This document shows positions 31,693 through 43,571 of a stretch of 64,000 nucleotides of DNA, one piece after another. Source of the DNA: Streptomyces sp. CB02923 (GTDB lineage Bacteria; Actinomycetota; Actinomycetes; Streptomycetales; Streptomycetaceae); contig NZ_LWKZ01000026.1 of NCBI RefSeq assembly GCF_001905005.1, positions 509,852 through 573,851 on the forward strand, read 5' to 3'. A program made the position numbers and the translations under genes. The notes under the pieces are model-generated. The model saw only the letters and a program-made list of their open reading frames with translations. It had not been told where the DNA came from and did not search any database. The number at the start of each line of letters is the position of its first letter. Within the stretch, counting starts at the first letter, position 1.

Positions 31693-34600
31693 GTGCACTT
31701 CCCTCCCACGGCACCATCCGCTCCCCCGTGCACGCTCGCGCACGGGGCGGCGGTCTTCCTGCCCGCCGATCCGCCCCGTGCGGGACGGATCGCTTTCTGG
31801 CGTACGGACGGCGGATGTCCGAACGAAAAGCGCCCGCACGGAGGGCGTCCGAACGAAGAGCGTCCGCACGGCGGGCGTCCGTACGGCACCGCGGAGGACG
31901 ACGGGCCCGATGCCGGATGGCCGACACAGCCGTTGACCGTCGCCGTGCCGGGCGACGGCGGCGGTATCGAACTCATCGAGGTGCCGGCCGTCGTGCTGCC
32001 GGTCGCCGACGCCCTTCCCGTCCTCACCCGCGCCCGTACGGCCCCTGCCGCCGACCCGGCCGCGGCCTTCTGGGGCGCCGCCGCCGTACTGGCGCTGCAA
32101 CTCGCCGCGCGCGGGCGGCTGCTGCCCGGAGTGAGCCGTTCCGGTCACGACGCGTGGCGTGTCGGCCCGCTCGACCCCGCCGACGCAGGGCGGCTGCGCG
32201 AACTGGCCGCGGCGCTGCCGCCGCAGGCGCACGCCGTCCCGCTCTCCGACACCGACGGCTCCAACGGTTGCAACAGCACCGACAGCTCCGATGGCACCGG
32301 CCCCCGCCCCTGCCCCGCCCCCGGCACCGTTCTGCTGCCGGAACCCGGGCGCCTGGTGCGGGAGTTCCTGGACGCGGTGGCGGACGGGCTGCCCCGCTCC
32401 CCCGCCGCCGCCCTGGTCGCCGGCGGGCCGGCTTTCGCCGCGCCCGAACCGCAGTACATCCCCGAGCAGCTCACCTGGGCGGCCGACGTCGCGGCCGGGC
32501 ACGACGCGGGCGTACGGATCTCCCTGCGCATCGAGGTCGCCGGACTGCCCGGAACGGACGACACCGGCCCGGCCGGAACCACTGCCACCGGGACTGCTGC
32601 CGCCGGTACCGCTGCCGCCCGCCGCGCCGCCTTCACCGCCGTTCTCCAACTGCACGACCTCGCCGACCCCGCCCTCGTCACCGACGCGTCCGAGGTGTGG
32701 GCGGGCACCTCCCCCACCGGGCAGGCGTTCGGCCCGCGGGCCCGTATGGACACCCTGCTCACGCTGCGCCGCGCCGCCGCGGCCTGGGCGCCGCTCGCCC
32801 CGCTGCTGTCCGCCGCCGTGCCGGACGCCGTGGACCTCGCGGACGAGGAGATCGCCGAGCTGCTCGGCCCCGCCTCCCGCGCGCTGGCCGCCGCCGGTGT
32901 GCAGGTGCACTGGCCCCGGGACCTGGTACGCGGGCTCAGCACCCGGGCCGTGGTGGGGCCGCCGGACCAGGACGGCGCACCGGAAACCGCACCCGGGGGA
33001 CGGGACGGCGGCCCAGGCCGGGACCGCGCCGCGTCCGACGTGCCGTCCTCCCTCTCGGCCGACGCACTGCTCTCGTTCAGCTGGCGTTTCGCCGTCGGCG
33101 GCCAGGAGATCAGCAGGGCGGAGCTGGACCGGCTGGCCGAGGCCGGACGGCCGCTCGTACGGCTGCGCGACCGGTGGGTGCTCGTCGATCCGGAGGCGCT
33201 GCGGGCGGCCCGTGACCGCCAGGACCGCAAGGTGACGCCCATCGACGCGCTCGGCGCGGCGCTCACCGGGACCGTCGAGGACGGCGACGGAGCACGCGTG
33301 GAGGTGCGGGCGTCCGGCTGGCTGGCCCGCCTCCGCGACCGGCTCACCGCACCGGCCGCCGACGCCGTACCGGACCCCGCCACGCCGGGCACGTCCGAAC
33401 CGGACATCGCCGCACCGATCACATCCATACCGGACACCGCCGCACCGATCGCGCCCGTACCTCCCTCCGCCGCTCCGGATGCCCACGCCGAACCCCCCGT
33501 CGCCCAGCCCCCCGCCCTCGCCGCCACCCTCCGCGACTACCAGCTGCGCGGCCTCGGCTGGCTGCACCGGATGACCTCGCTCGGCCTCGGCGGCTGCCTC
33601 GCGGACGACATGGGCCTGGGCAAGACCATCACCCTCATCGCGCTGCACCTGCACCGGCAGAGCGACCCCGCCTCCGCCGGGCCCACGCTCGTCGTCTGCC
33701 CGGCCTCCCTGATGGGCAACTGGCAGCGCGAGATCGAGAAGTTCGCGCCCGGCACTCCGGTGCGCCGCTTCCACGCGGGCCGGCGCAGCCTCGCGGACCT
33801 GGCGGACGGCGCGTTCGTGCTCACCACGTACGGCACGATGCGGCTGGACGCGGCGAAGCTGGCCACGACGCGCTGGGGTCTGGTCGTCGCCGACGAGGCG
33901 CAGCACGTCAAGAACCCGTTCTCGGTGACGGCCAAGGCGCTGCGCACCCTTCCGGCGGGCGCCCGGGTGGCGCTCACCGGCACGCCGGTGGAGAACAATG
34001 TGTCCGAACTGTGGGCCGTCCTCGACTGGACCACTCCGGGCCTGCTCGGCCCGCTGAGTCGTTTCCGCACGCAGTACGCCATGGCTGTCGAGAGCGGTAC
34101 GGACCCGGCCGCCGCCGACCGGCTGGCCCGGCTGGTGCGCCCGTTCCTGCTGCGCCGCCGCAAGTCCGATCCGGGCATCGCGCCCGAACTGCCGCCGAAG
34201 ACGGAGACCGACCGGGTGGTGGCGCTGACCGCGGAGCAGGCCGGGCTGTACGAGGCCGTGGTGCGCGAGGGGCTCGGCGAGATCGCGGAGGCGGACGGGC
34301 TCGCGCGCCGCGGCCTGGTCGTCAAGCTGCTGACCTCGCTCAAGCAGATCTGCAACCATCCGGCGCAGTTCCTCAAGGAGGACCGGCCGCTGATCGCGGG
34401 CCGTTCCGGGAAGCTGGAGTTGCTGGACGAGCTGTTGGGGACGATTCTCGCCGAGGACGCGGGTGTGCTGGTGTTCACGCAGTACGTGCAGATGGCGCGG
34501 CTGCTCGAAACGCACCTGGCGAGCCGCGGGGTGCCGGCCCAGTTGCTGCACGGCGGTACGCCGGTCGCGCGGCGCGAGGAGATGGTGCGCCGCTTCCAGG

Positions 34601-34935
34601 ACGGCGAGGTGCCGGTGTTCCTGCTGTCGCTGAAGGCGGCGGGTACGGGCCTGAATCTGACCAGGGCCGCCCATGTCGTGCACTTCGACCGCTGGTGGAA
34701 CCCGGCGGTCGAGGCGCAGGCCACCGACCGCGCGTACCGCATCGGCCAGACCCGTCCGGTGCAGGTCCACCGGATGATCACCGAGGGGACGGTCGAGGAC
34801 CGGATCGCCGACCTGCTCGTACGCAAACAGCGGCTGGCGGACGCGGTGCTCGGCACCGGGGGCGAGACCGCGCTGACCGAACTCACCGACGCCGAGCTGG
34901 CGGACCTGGTGGCGCTGCGAGGGAGCGAGCGATGA
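31693..34935 (+). CDS. SNF2-family ATPase/helicase (HepA/RapA-like)
   Basis: A 1080-aa Swi2/Snf2 ATPase. A large N-terminal actinobacterial domain (about 1-600) leads to the ATPase core: motif I DDMGLGKT (638-645), motif II DEAQ (734-737), GTPVENN, and in the second lobe VHFDRWWNPAVEAQATDRAYRIGQTRPV. It should move along double-stranded DNA and remodel protein-DNA complexes, perhaps freeing stalled RNA polymerase. The GTG at 31693 follows GAGGAG. The N-terminal part holds an in-frame 30-bp repeat (31817-31876). The stop overlaps the next start (ATGA at 34932), coupling it to a SWIM zinc-finger protein. Confidence 0.9.
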   Translation: MHFPPTAPSAPPCTLAHGAAVFLPADPPRAGRIAFWRTDGGCPNEKRPHGGRPNEERPHGGRPYGTAEDDGPDAGWPTQPLTVAVPGDGGGIELIEVPAVVLPVADALPVLTRARTAPAADPAAAFWGAAAVLALQLAARGRLLPGVSRSGHDAWRVGPLDPADAGRLRELAAALPPQAHAVPLSDTDGSNGCNSTDSSDGTGPRPCPAPGTVLLPEPGRLVREFLDAVADGLPRSPAAALVAGGPAFAAPEPQYIPEQLTWAADVAAGHDAGVRISLRIEVAGLPGTDDTGPAGTTATGTAAAGTAAARRAAFTAVLQLHDLADPALVTDASEVWAGTSPTGQAFGPRARMDTLLTLRRAAAAWAPLAPLLSAAVPDAVDLADEEIAELLGPASRALAAAGVQVHWPRDLVRGLSTRAVVGPPDQDGAPETAPGGRDGGPGRDRAASDVPSSLSADALLSFSWRFAVGGQEISRAELDRLAEAGRPLVRLRDRWVLVDPEALRAARDRQDRKVTPIDALGAALTGTVEDGDGARVEVRASGWLARLRDRLTAPAADAVPDPATPGTSEPDIAAPITSIPDTAAPIAPVPPSAAPDAHAEPPVAQPPALAATLRDYQLRGLGWLHRMTSLGLGGCLADDMGLGKTITLIALHLHRQSDPASAGPTLVVCPASLMGNWQREIEKFAPGTPVRRFHAGRRSLADLADGAFVLTTYGTMRLDAAKLATTRWGLVVADEAQHVKNPFSVTAKALRTLPAGARVALTGTPVENNVSELWAVLDWTTPGLLGPLSRFRTQYAMAVESGTDPAAADRLARLVRPFLLRRRKSDPGIAPELPPKTETDRVVALTAEQAGLYEAVVREGLGEIAEADGLARRGLVVKLLTSLKQICNHPAQFLKEDRPLIAGRSGKLELLDELLGTILAEDAGVLVFTQYVQMARLLETHLASRGVPAQLLHGGTPVARREEMVRRFQDGEVPVFLLSLKAAGTGLNLTRAAHVVHFDRWWNPAVEAQATDRAYRIGQTRPVQVHRMITEGTVEDRIADLLVRKQRLADAVLGTGGETALTELTDAELADLVALRGSER
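31817..31876 (+). repeat. In-frame 30-bp tandem repeat in SNF2 gene
   Basis: Two adjacent 30-bp copies (31817-31846 and 31847-31876), differing at three positions and followed by a partial third, encode a ten-residue unit with PNEERPHGG. The length keeps frame. It adds a charged, probably disordered insertion to the N-terminal domain. Confidence 0.8.
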
Positions 34936-36311
34936 CCGACCTGCCCGAGAAGGCCGGGGAAGCCCTGGCCGGAGCGTTTCCCGAGGACGAGCGCCGCCCG
35001 GCGCCCGGCCGGGAACGTACTTTCGCCGCCCTGCCGCCGGCGCGCGGCCGTGGATTCGCGCAAACCTGGTGGGGCCTGGCCTGGCTGAAGGCGCTGGCGG
35101 ACAGCGCGCTGGACAACGAGCAGGTCAAGCAGGGCCGCCGGTACGCGCGGGCGGGCACCGTGGGTGCGGTCTCCGTACGGCCGGGCCGGATCACCGCGGT
35201 CGTCCAGGACCGCGACGGTACGCCGTACCGCTGCGACGTACTGCTCCAGGAACTGGCCGCGGCGGACTGGGACCGCTTCCTGGACCTGGTCGCGGACCGG
35301 GCCGGGCACATCGCGGCGCTGCTGGACCATGACATGCCGCCGCACCTGGTGGAGGACGCGGCCGCCGCCGGCATCGAACTGCTCCCCGGTATCGGTGACC
35401 TGGAGGCGGAGTGCGGTTGCGAGGCGTGGGACCACTGTTCCCACACCGCCGCGCTCTGCTACCAGACGGCGCGGTTGCTGGACAAGGACCCCTTCGTGCT
35501 GCTGCTGATGCGCGGGCGGGGCGAAGAGGAGCTGCTGCACGACCTCCAGGTGCGCACCGCCTCGCGCGCGCGGGAAGCCGCTGAGCAACTCGCCTCCAGC
35601 GCGCCCGAAGTGGAGTCGGCAGCGGCCGAGGGCATATCGGCGGCGGAGGCGTACGCGGCGTACACGGCATACGCGGCGCAAGACAGCCTGCCGCCGCTGC
35701 CCGTACCCCCGGCCGTGGACGAGCCGGGCACCGCGCCGGTCCTCGGCGGTGGAACGGAGCCTGCGCCCGGTGTGGAAGTGGCAGCGCTGGAGTTCCTGGT
35801 GAGCGACACCGCAGCGCGCGCCCAGCGGCTGCTGGCGGACGCGCTGGCGCCCGGACACGCGGACAGCCCGTCGCAGGCAGCGCTGAGCTGCGCCCAGGAC
35901 GCCGTGCGGCTGGCGGCGTCCGGCCCGGGGCCCCGGATCGCGGCACGGCTGGCATCCGGTTCCGGGCGTACGGCCCAGGCGCTGGCCCTGGCCGTACGGG
36001 CATGGGAGTACGGCGGCGCCCCGGCGCTCGCGGTCCTGGAGGAGGAGTGGGCGCCGGAGCCCGCGGCCCTGGCCCGCGCCGCGGCCCAGCTCGCCGCCGC
36101 CTGGGACGAGGACGAGCCGCGGCCACAGCTGCGCCGCGACCGCAACCGCTGGACTGTGGCCGGCGGCGGGGCGCAGCTCAGGTACGGGCGCGACGGGCGG
36201 TGGTGGCCGTACCTGAAAGAGCGCGGGCAGTGGGCACCCGCGGGGCCTGCGGCCGAAGATCCTGCGTCGGCACTCGCGACGCTGGGCGGCGGGGCCGACG
36301 GCGACGGGTAA
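34932..36311 (+). CDS. SWIM zinc-finger protein
   Basis: A 459-aa protein translationally coupled to the SNF2 ATPase. The N-terminal half has TWWGLAWLKAL and GRRYARAGTVGAVSV, then the SWIM motif CGCEAWDHCSHTAALCY (CxC-xn-CxH), which binds zinc and can bind DNA or protein. The C-terminal half is Ala-rich and helical, ending in a small domain with VAGGGAQLRYGRDGRWWPY. SWIM proteins next to SNF2 ATPases are a recurring actinobacterial pair and probably act as one complex on DNA; that is inference from gene fusion and neighbourhood patterns. Confidence 0.85.
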   Translation: MTDLPEKAGEALAGAFPEDERRPAPGRERTFAALPPARGRGFAQTWWGLAWLKALADSALDNEQVKQGRRYARAGTVGAVSVRPGRITAVVQDRDGTPYRCDVLLQELAAADWDRFLDLVADRAGHIAALLDHDMPPHLVEDAAAAGIELLPGIGDLEAECGCEAWDHCSHTAALCYQTARLLDKDPFVLLLMRGRGEEELLHDLQVRTASRAREAAEQLASSAPEVESAAAEGISAAEAYAAYTAYAAQDSLPPLPVPPAVDEPGTAPVLGGGTEPAPGVEVAALEFLVSDTAARAQRLLADALAPGHADSPSQAALSCAQDAVRLAASGPGPRIAARLASGSGRTAQALALAVRAWEYGGAPALAVLEEEWAPEPAALARAAAQLAAAWDEDEPRPQLRRDRNRWTVAGGGAQLRYGRDGRWWPYLKERGQWAPAGPAAEDPASALATLGGGADGDG

Positions 36312-36522
36312 CCGGGCGGGACGGCGGCTCGCGACTGGGAGGGGCGGCGGCCCGCGGCCGGGAGCGGCCCCCTCGGTCCGCTCCCCGCGCCCCCACGTTC
36401 CCGCCGCGCCGCCCCGCCGCGCGTACTGACTCCCCCTACGGCACGGCTCGGCGCTACTCTGCTCGGCGTCAGGGGCCCGGCGCACCGGCCGTCGGCCCGG
36501 CGTCCGGCCGATCGGAGGGACC

Positions 36523-36909
36523 GTGCCTGCTGTGAGCCCCTTGGACGTCCTCGACCGGCGCCGCGCCGCGGTGACGGGGCGGGACGCAGACGCCTTCGCG
36601 GACCTGTTCGCGCCGGACGGCGTGATCGAGCTGCCCTTCGCGGGCGCCGACGTACCCGACCGCATCGAGGGCCGGGAGGCGATACGCGCCTTCGCGCGGG
36701 CGGCGATGTCCGCGATGCGCGTCGACAAGTTCGAGACGCTCGCCGTCCACCGCACCGAGGACCCGGAGGTCGTCATCGCGGAGGTGCTCACCAAGGGCGC
36801 GGGGCGCACCGACGCGTTCGAAGGCCGTTCGGTGCAGTTGTTCCGCATCAGGGACGGCGGGATCGTGCTGCTCCGCGACTACACGGGGCCGCTGCGCAAG
36901 CCCTCCTGA
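36523..36909 (+). CDS. NTF2-like / SnoaL-type protein
   Basis: A 128-aa cone-fold protein: LDVLDRRRAAVTGRDADAFADLFAPDGVIELPFAG, IEGREAIRAFARAAM, then a C-terminal sheet ending in GIVLLRDYTGP. This is the nuclear transport factor 2-like fold used by SnoaL-type cyclases, isomerases and many small binding proteins. The GTG at 36523 has GGAGGG four bases upstream. No catalytic residue set stands out, so the role is open. It is flanked by an unrelated small membrane gene on the other strand. Confidence 0.8.
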   Translation: MPAVSPLDVLDRRRAAVTGRDADAFADLFAPDGVIELPFAGADVPDRIEGREAIRAFARAAMSAMRVDKFETLAVHRTEDPEVVIAEVLTKGAGRTDAFEGRSVQLFRIRDGGIVLLRDYTGPLRKPS

Positions 36910-36934
36910 GCTTGCCCGTACCCGGCCGGCGCGG

Positions 36935-37168
36935 CTACACGGCCCAGATGCGGGCGATGAAGAAGGCGGCGACGAGGACGACCACGACGGCGAGCGCCAG
37001 CACCGGGCCCTTGGACCAGCCGCGGGTGGGATTGTGGGTCTCCAGGGGCCCGGCGTCCGGGGTGCTGCCCTCGGCGGGCGGGGTCTCGCCCGGTGGCACC
37101 CCGCCGCCCGGCTCCAGGCCGGGGGTGCGCTCCGGTTCCGGGTCCGGGTTCTTCGGTGAATCGTTCAT
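36935..37168 (-). CDS. Small single-pass membrane protein (DUF6480-like)
   Basis: A 77-aa protein with a Pro/Gly/Glu-rich N-terminal half (TPGLEPGGGVPPGETPPAEGS) and a C-terminal transmembrane helix (VLALAVVVVLVAAFFIARI). This layout matches a widespread Streptomyces family that I believe is DUF6480. The N terminus probably faces the cytoplasm. The function is unknown. Five 23-bp repeats lie just upstream. Confidence 0.65.
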   Translation of the reverse strand: MNDSPKNPDPEPERTPGLEPGGGVPPGETPPAEGSTPDAGPLETHNPTRGWSKGPVLALAVVVVLVAAFFIARIWAV

Positions 37169-40559
<3,391 letters not shown>

Positions 40560-40579
40560 TTTTCACGTTTCCACGCCTA

Positions 40580-40608
40580 TTGACAGCTGTCGTCCTCGGC
40601 GGTCTAAA
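40580..40608 (+). promoter_or_regulatory. Sigma-70-type promoter for the YceI-fusion gene
   Basis: A perfect -35 TTGACA (40580-40585) and -10 TCTAAA (40603-40608) are separated by 17 bp, in a locally AT-rich stretch. The start codon at 40670 would be about 55 bases from the transcription start. The principal sigma factor (HrdB) is the likely user. Confidence 0.7.
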
Positions 40609-40669
40609 CCAATGACAGGATGGAGATGCACCTTTTTCGACGCAACTGACCGAGAGGCCCCGTCCTGCC

Positions 40670-41548
40670 ATGGCGCTCGCCATCCTCACCCGCCTTCGTG
40701 ACCGCTCCGCCCGCAGTGCCCCCGCCCCGGCCCCCATCCCGCGCGGTGCGGGAGCGCTGGACCTCACCGTCCAGGATCCCGTGGGGCTGCCGATGGCACG
40801 GGCCGGGATTTCGGTGCGCGACACCGAGGGCGCCGAGGTCACGCGCGGCCAGACGGACCCCAACGGCATGTTCACCGCGACGCTGGCGCCCGCCGCGTAC
40901 CACGTGGTGGTCACCTGCGACGGCTTCCGTCCGGAGCGGTTCGACAGCCTGGTCACCGAGGGCGGGCGGACCGCGCCGCGGACGCTGGGCCTGGAGCCGG
41001 CCCCCGCGGTGCCGATGCCCACGCCGGGGCAGTGGCGGCTGGACCCGGACCACTCGTCCATCCGCTTCACCGCCCGGCACATCGGGCTGGCCGAGATCCA
41101 CGGCCGGTTCAACACCTTCGAGGGCGGTCTGTGGATCGCGCCGGACATGCGCGACTCGCGGGTGGAGGTGACGATCGACGCGGCGAGCATCGACTCGGGC
41201 GTCAAGATGCGCGACGACCATCTGCGCTCGGCGGAGTTCCTGGACGTGGCGCGCTATCCGTACCTCCAGTTCACCGGAGAGCGGTTCGTGCACAAGGGCG
41301 GTACCCGCTGGGCCGTGCAGGGGGTGCTGCACCTGCACGGCGTCAGCCGGTCGGTGCAGCTGGACACCCGCTACCTGGGCATCGGCACCGGCATGGGCGG
41401 CGAGACGCGTACGGCGTGCAGCGCGGTGACCGAGCTGCACCGGGAGGACTTCACGCTGGACTGGCGCAAGATGCTCGCGCGGGGCATCGCCGCCATCGGC
41501 GCCACGATCCGCATCGAAATGGACATCCAGGCCGTCCAGGCCGAGTGA
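40670..41548 (+). CDS. YceI-family protein with N-terminal carboxypeptidase-regulatory-like domain
   Basis: A 292-aa two-domain protein. Residues about 25-105 form a carboxypeptidase-regulatory-like/transthyretin-like beta-sandwich (LDLTVQDPVGLPMARAGISVRD, DPNGMFTATLAPAAYHVVV). The C-terminal half is YceI (WRLDPDHSSIRFTARHIGLAEIHGRFNTFEG, IDSGVKMRDDHLRSAEFLDVARYP). YceI proteins are lipocalin-like and bind polyisoprenoid or amphiphilic ligands. There is no export signal, so it is probably cytoplasmic. A strong promoter lies upstream. The fusion is the unusual part; the role is unknown. Confidence 0.85.
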   Translation: MALAILTRLRDRSARSAPAPAPIPRGAGALDLTVQDPVGLPMARAGISVRDTEGAEVTRGQTDPNGMFTATLAPAAYHVVVTCDGFRPERFDSLVTEGGRTAPRTLGLEPAPAVPMPTPGQWRLDPDHSSIRFTARHIGLAEIHGRFNTFEGGLWIAPDMRDSRVEVTIDAASIDSGVKMRDDHLRSAEFLDVARYPYLQFTGERFVHKGGTRWAVQGVLHLHGVSRSVQLDTRYLGIGTGMGGETRTACSAVTELHREDFTLDWRKMLARGIAAIGATIRIEMDIQAVQAE

Positions 41549-41643
41549 CCCGGGCCGCCGGACACGGGTCGGGCGTGGGACTGGCCCCGGGCATGGGACT
41601 GGCCCCGCCCGTGGGTCCGGGCCCGGGTGAGAGGCTGGGTGCC

Positions 41644-42567
41644 ATGAGCACCGCTGCCGCACCGTCGTTCGCCGCCGCCCTCGCCGCGGGCCCGCTCGTC
41701 CTGGACGGCGGGCTGTCCAACCAGCTGGAGTCCGCCGGGCACGATCTCAGCGACGCGCTGTGGTCGGCGCGGCTGCTCGCCGAGGACCCGGCCGCCGTGG
41801 TCGCGGCGCACCGCGCGTACTACGAGGCGGGTGCGCAGGTGGCGATCACGTCCAGCTACCAGGCGACCTTCGAGGGGTTCGCCGGGCGCGGCATCGGGGA
41901 GGCGGAGGCCGCCGGGCTGCTGCGGAGGAGTGTGGAGCTGGCGCGCGAGGCGGCTCGGCAGGCGACGGCGGCCGGCGCGGCGGGGCCGTTGTACGTGGCC
42001 GCCTCGGCCGGTCCGTACGGCGCGATGCTCGCGGACGGCTCCGAATACCGGGGCCGTTACGGGCTGTCGGTGGACGAGCTGGAGCGGTTCCACCGTCCGC
42101 GGCTGGAGGTGCTGGCCGCCGCCGGGCCCGATGTCCTGGCGCTGGAGACCGTGCCGGACGCGGACGAGGCGCGGGCTCTGCTGCGGGCGGTGCGCGGCCT
42201 GGGCGTGCCGGCCTGGCTGTCCTTCAGCGCGGCCGGGGAGCACACCCGTGCGGGGCAGCCGCTGGCGGACGCCTTCGCGCTCGCCGCCGACGTCCCGGAG
42301 GTGGTCGCGGTGGGCGTGAACTGCTGCACTCCCGAAGACGCGGACCGGGCGGTGGCCGTGGCGGCCCGCGCGGCCGGAAAGCCGGTGGCCGTCTACCCGA
42401 ACAGCGGCGAGAGCTGGGACGCGCAGGCGCGCGCCTGGTGCGGTACGCCCGCCTTCAGCGCGGACCGGGTCGCTGCCTGGACCGCCGCCGGGGCCCGTCT
42501 CGTCGGCGGCTGCTGCCGGGTGGGGCCGGACGCGGTGGCCGCGCTGGCGCGGCAGCTGACCGGCTGA
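41644..42567 (+). CDS. mmuM: Homocysteine S-methyltransferase
   Basis: A 307-aa zinc enzyme that transfers a methyl group to homocysteine, usually from S-methylmethionine or SAM, to make methionine. Landmarks: LVLDGGLSNQLESAGHDLSDALWSARLL, ITSSYQATFEGF, ASAGPYGAML, and the zinc ligands in GVNCC and GGCCR near the C terminus. The length is normal for MmuM. The ATG at 41644 has a GAGAGG further upstream than usual. It is transcribed in the same direction as the YceI gene (95-bp gap) and the amino-acid transporter after it, but each has its own leader. Confidence 0.88.
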   Translation: MSTAAAPSFAAALAAGPLVLDGGLSNQLESAGHDLSDALWSARLLAEDPAAVVAAHRAYYEAGAQVAITSSYQATFEGFAGRGIGEAEAAGLLRRSVELAREAARQATAAGAAGPLYVAASAGPYGAMLADGSEYRGRYGLSVDELERFHRPRLEVLAAAGPDVLALETVPDADEARALLRAVRGLGVPAWLSFSAAGEHTRAGQPLADAFALAADVPEVVAVGVNCCTPEDADRAVAVAARAAGKPVAVYPNSGESWDAQARAWCGTPAFSADRVAAWTAAGARLVGGCCRVGPDAVAALARQLTG

Positions 42568-42662
42568 TCCGGGGGCCGGCGCGGCGCGTACGCGGCACCG
42601 GCCGGGCCGGGTCGTTACCCGGTCGCAACACCGGTGGCGGCGACATCGGCCCTGGCCGGTGG

Positions 42663-42712
42663 CAGGATGCAGCCAACTCACCTCCGACCGGTGAGTGTGG
42701 GGCCGCATCCTG
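42663..42712 (+). promoter_or_regulatory. Structured 5' leader hairpin before amino-acid transporter
   Basis: An extended imperfect stem: CAGGATGC (42663-42670) pairs with GCATCCTG (42705-42712), then GCC with GGC, then ACTCACC (42676-42682) with GGTGAGT (42690-42696), around a seven-base loop. It ends five bases before GGAGG of the binding-protein gene, so folding would affect access to the ribosome binding site. It could be a terminator of mmuM, an attenuator or a protein-binding site; it matches no riboswitch I know. Confidence 0.5.
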
Positions 42713-42725
42713 ATCCGGAGGACCC

Positions 42726-43541
42726 GTGTCCGTTCGCTCCTCGATGTCCGCCACGGCCGCTCTCGTCGCGGCCGCCGCTCTTCTCGCCACGGGCTGCACC
42801 AGCACGAAGTCCGACAAGGTGGCCGGCGGAAAGTCGGCCGCGGGCGTCCAGCTCGTCTCCCCCGGCACGCTCAAGACCTGCACCCATCTGCCGTACGCGC
42901 CGTTCCAGGTGAAGAAGGGCGGCGAGATCGTCGGGTTCGACGTGGACCTGGTCGACCTGGTCGCCAAGGAACTGAAGGTGCCGCAGGAGATCGTCAACAC
43001 GCCCTTCGAGGGCATCGAGACCGGCCAGGACTTCGCCATCCGCAAGTGCGACCTGGCTGCCGCGGGCATGACCATCACCCCCAAGCGCGACAAGGTCATG
43101 GACTTCTCCGACCCGTATTTCAACGCCACCCAGGCGCTCGTCACCAAGAAGGGCGCGCCCTACAAGAAGGTGGCGGACCTCAAGGGCAAGCGGCTGGGCT
43201 ACCAGAAGGCCACCACCGGCGCGGAGTACGCCAAGAAGAACGGCGCGGGCGTCGAACTGGTCGAGTTCGAGGACCTGGGGCTGCTGCTCACCGCCGTGAA
43301 GTCGGGTCAGGTGGACGCGGGTATCAACGACAACGGAGTGCTGTTCGACTACGTCAAGCAGAACCCGGACACCGCGGTGACCGCCGAGTTCGACACCGGC
43401 GAGCACTACGGGGTCGGTGTGCGCACCGGCAACGACGCGCTGCGCAAGAAGATCAACGAGGTGCTCAAGAAGGCTCGTTCCGACGGCAGTTACGACCGGA
43501 TCTACAAGAAGTGGTTCGGCACCGCGCCCCAGCAGGGCTGA
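42726..43541 (+). CDS. Amino acid ABC transporter substrate-binding lipoprotein
   Basis: A 271-aa family 3 solute-binding protein. A lipoprotein signal ends at Cys24 (LLATGC). The mature part has the polar amino-acid pattern: TCTHLPYAPFQVKKGGEIVGFDVDLVDLVAKEL, CDLAAAGMTITPKRDKVMDFSDPYF, LKGKRLGYQKATTG and a C-terminal YDRIYKKWFG. It captures an amino acid outside the membrane and hands it to the permease encoded 30 bp downstream. The start is the GTG at 42726 after GGAGG. It is the first gene of a three-gene operon with a structured leader. Confidence 0.9.
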   Translation: MSVRSSMSATAALVAAAALLATGCTSTKSDKVAGGKSAAGVQLVSPGTLKTCTHLPYAPFQVKKGGEIVGFDVDLVDLVAKELKVPQEIVNTPFEGIETGQDFAIRKCDLAAAGMTITPKRDKVMDFSDPYFNATQALVTKKGAPYKKVADLKGKRLGYQKATTGAEYAKKNGAGVELVEFEDLGLLLTAVKSGQVDAGINDNGVLFDYVKQNPDTAVTAEFDTGEHYGVGVRTGNDALRKKINEVLKKARSDGSYDRIYKKWFGTAPQQG

Positions 43542-43571
43542 CCCGGCAGCCAGCGTGAGGAGCCGACACTG

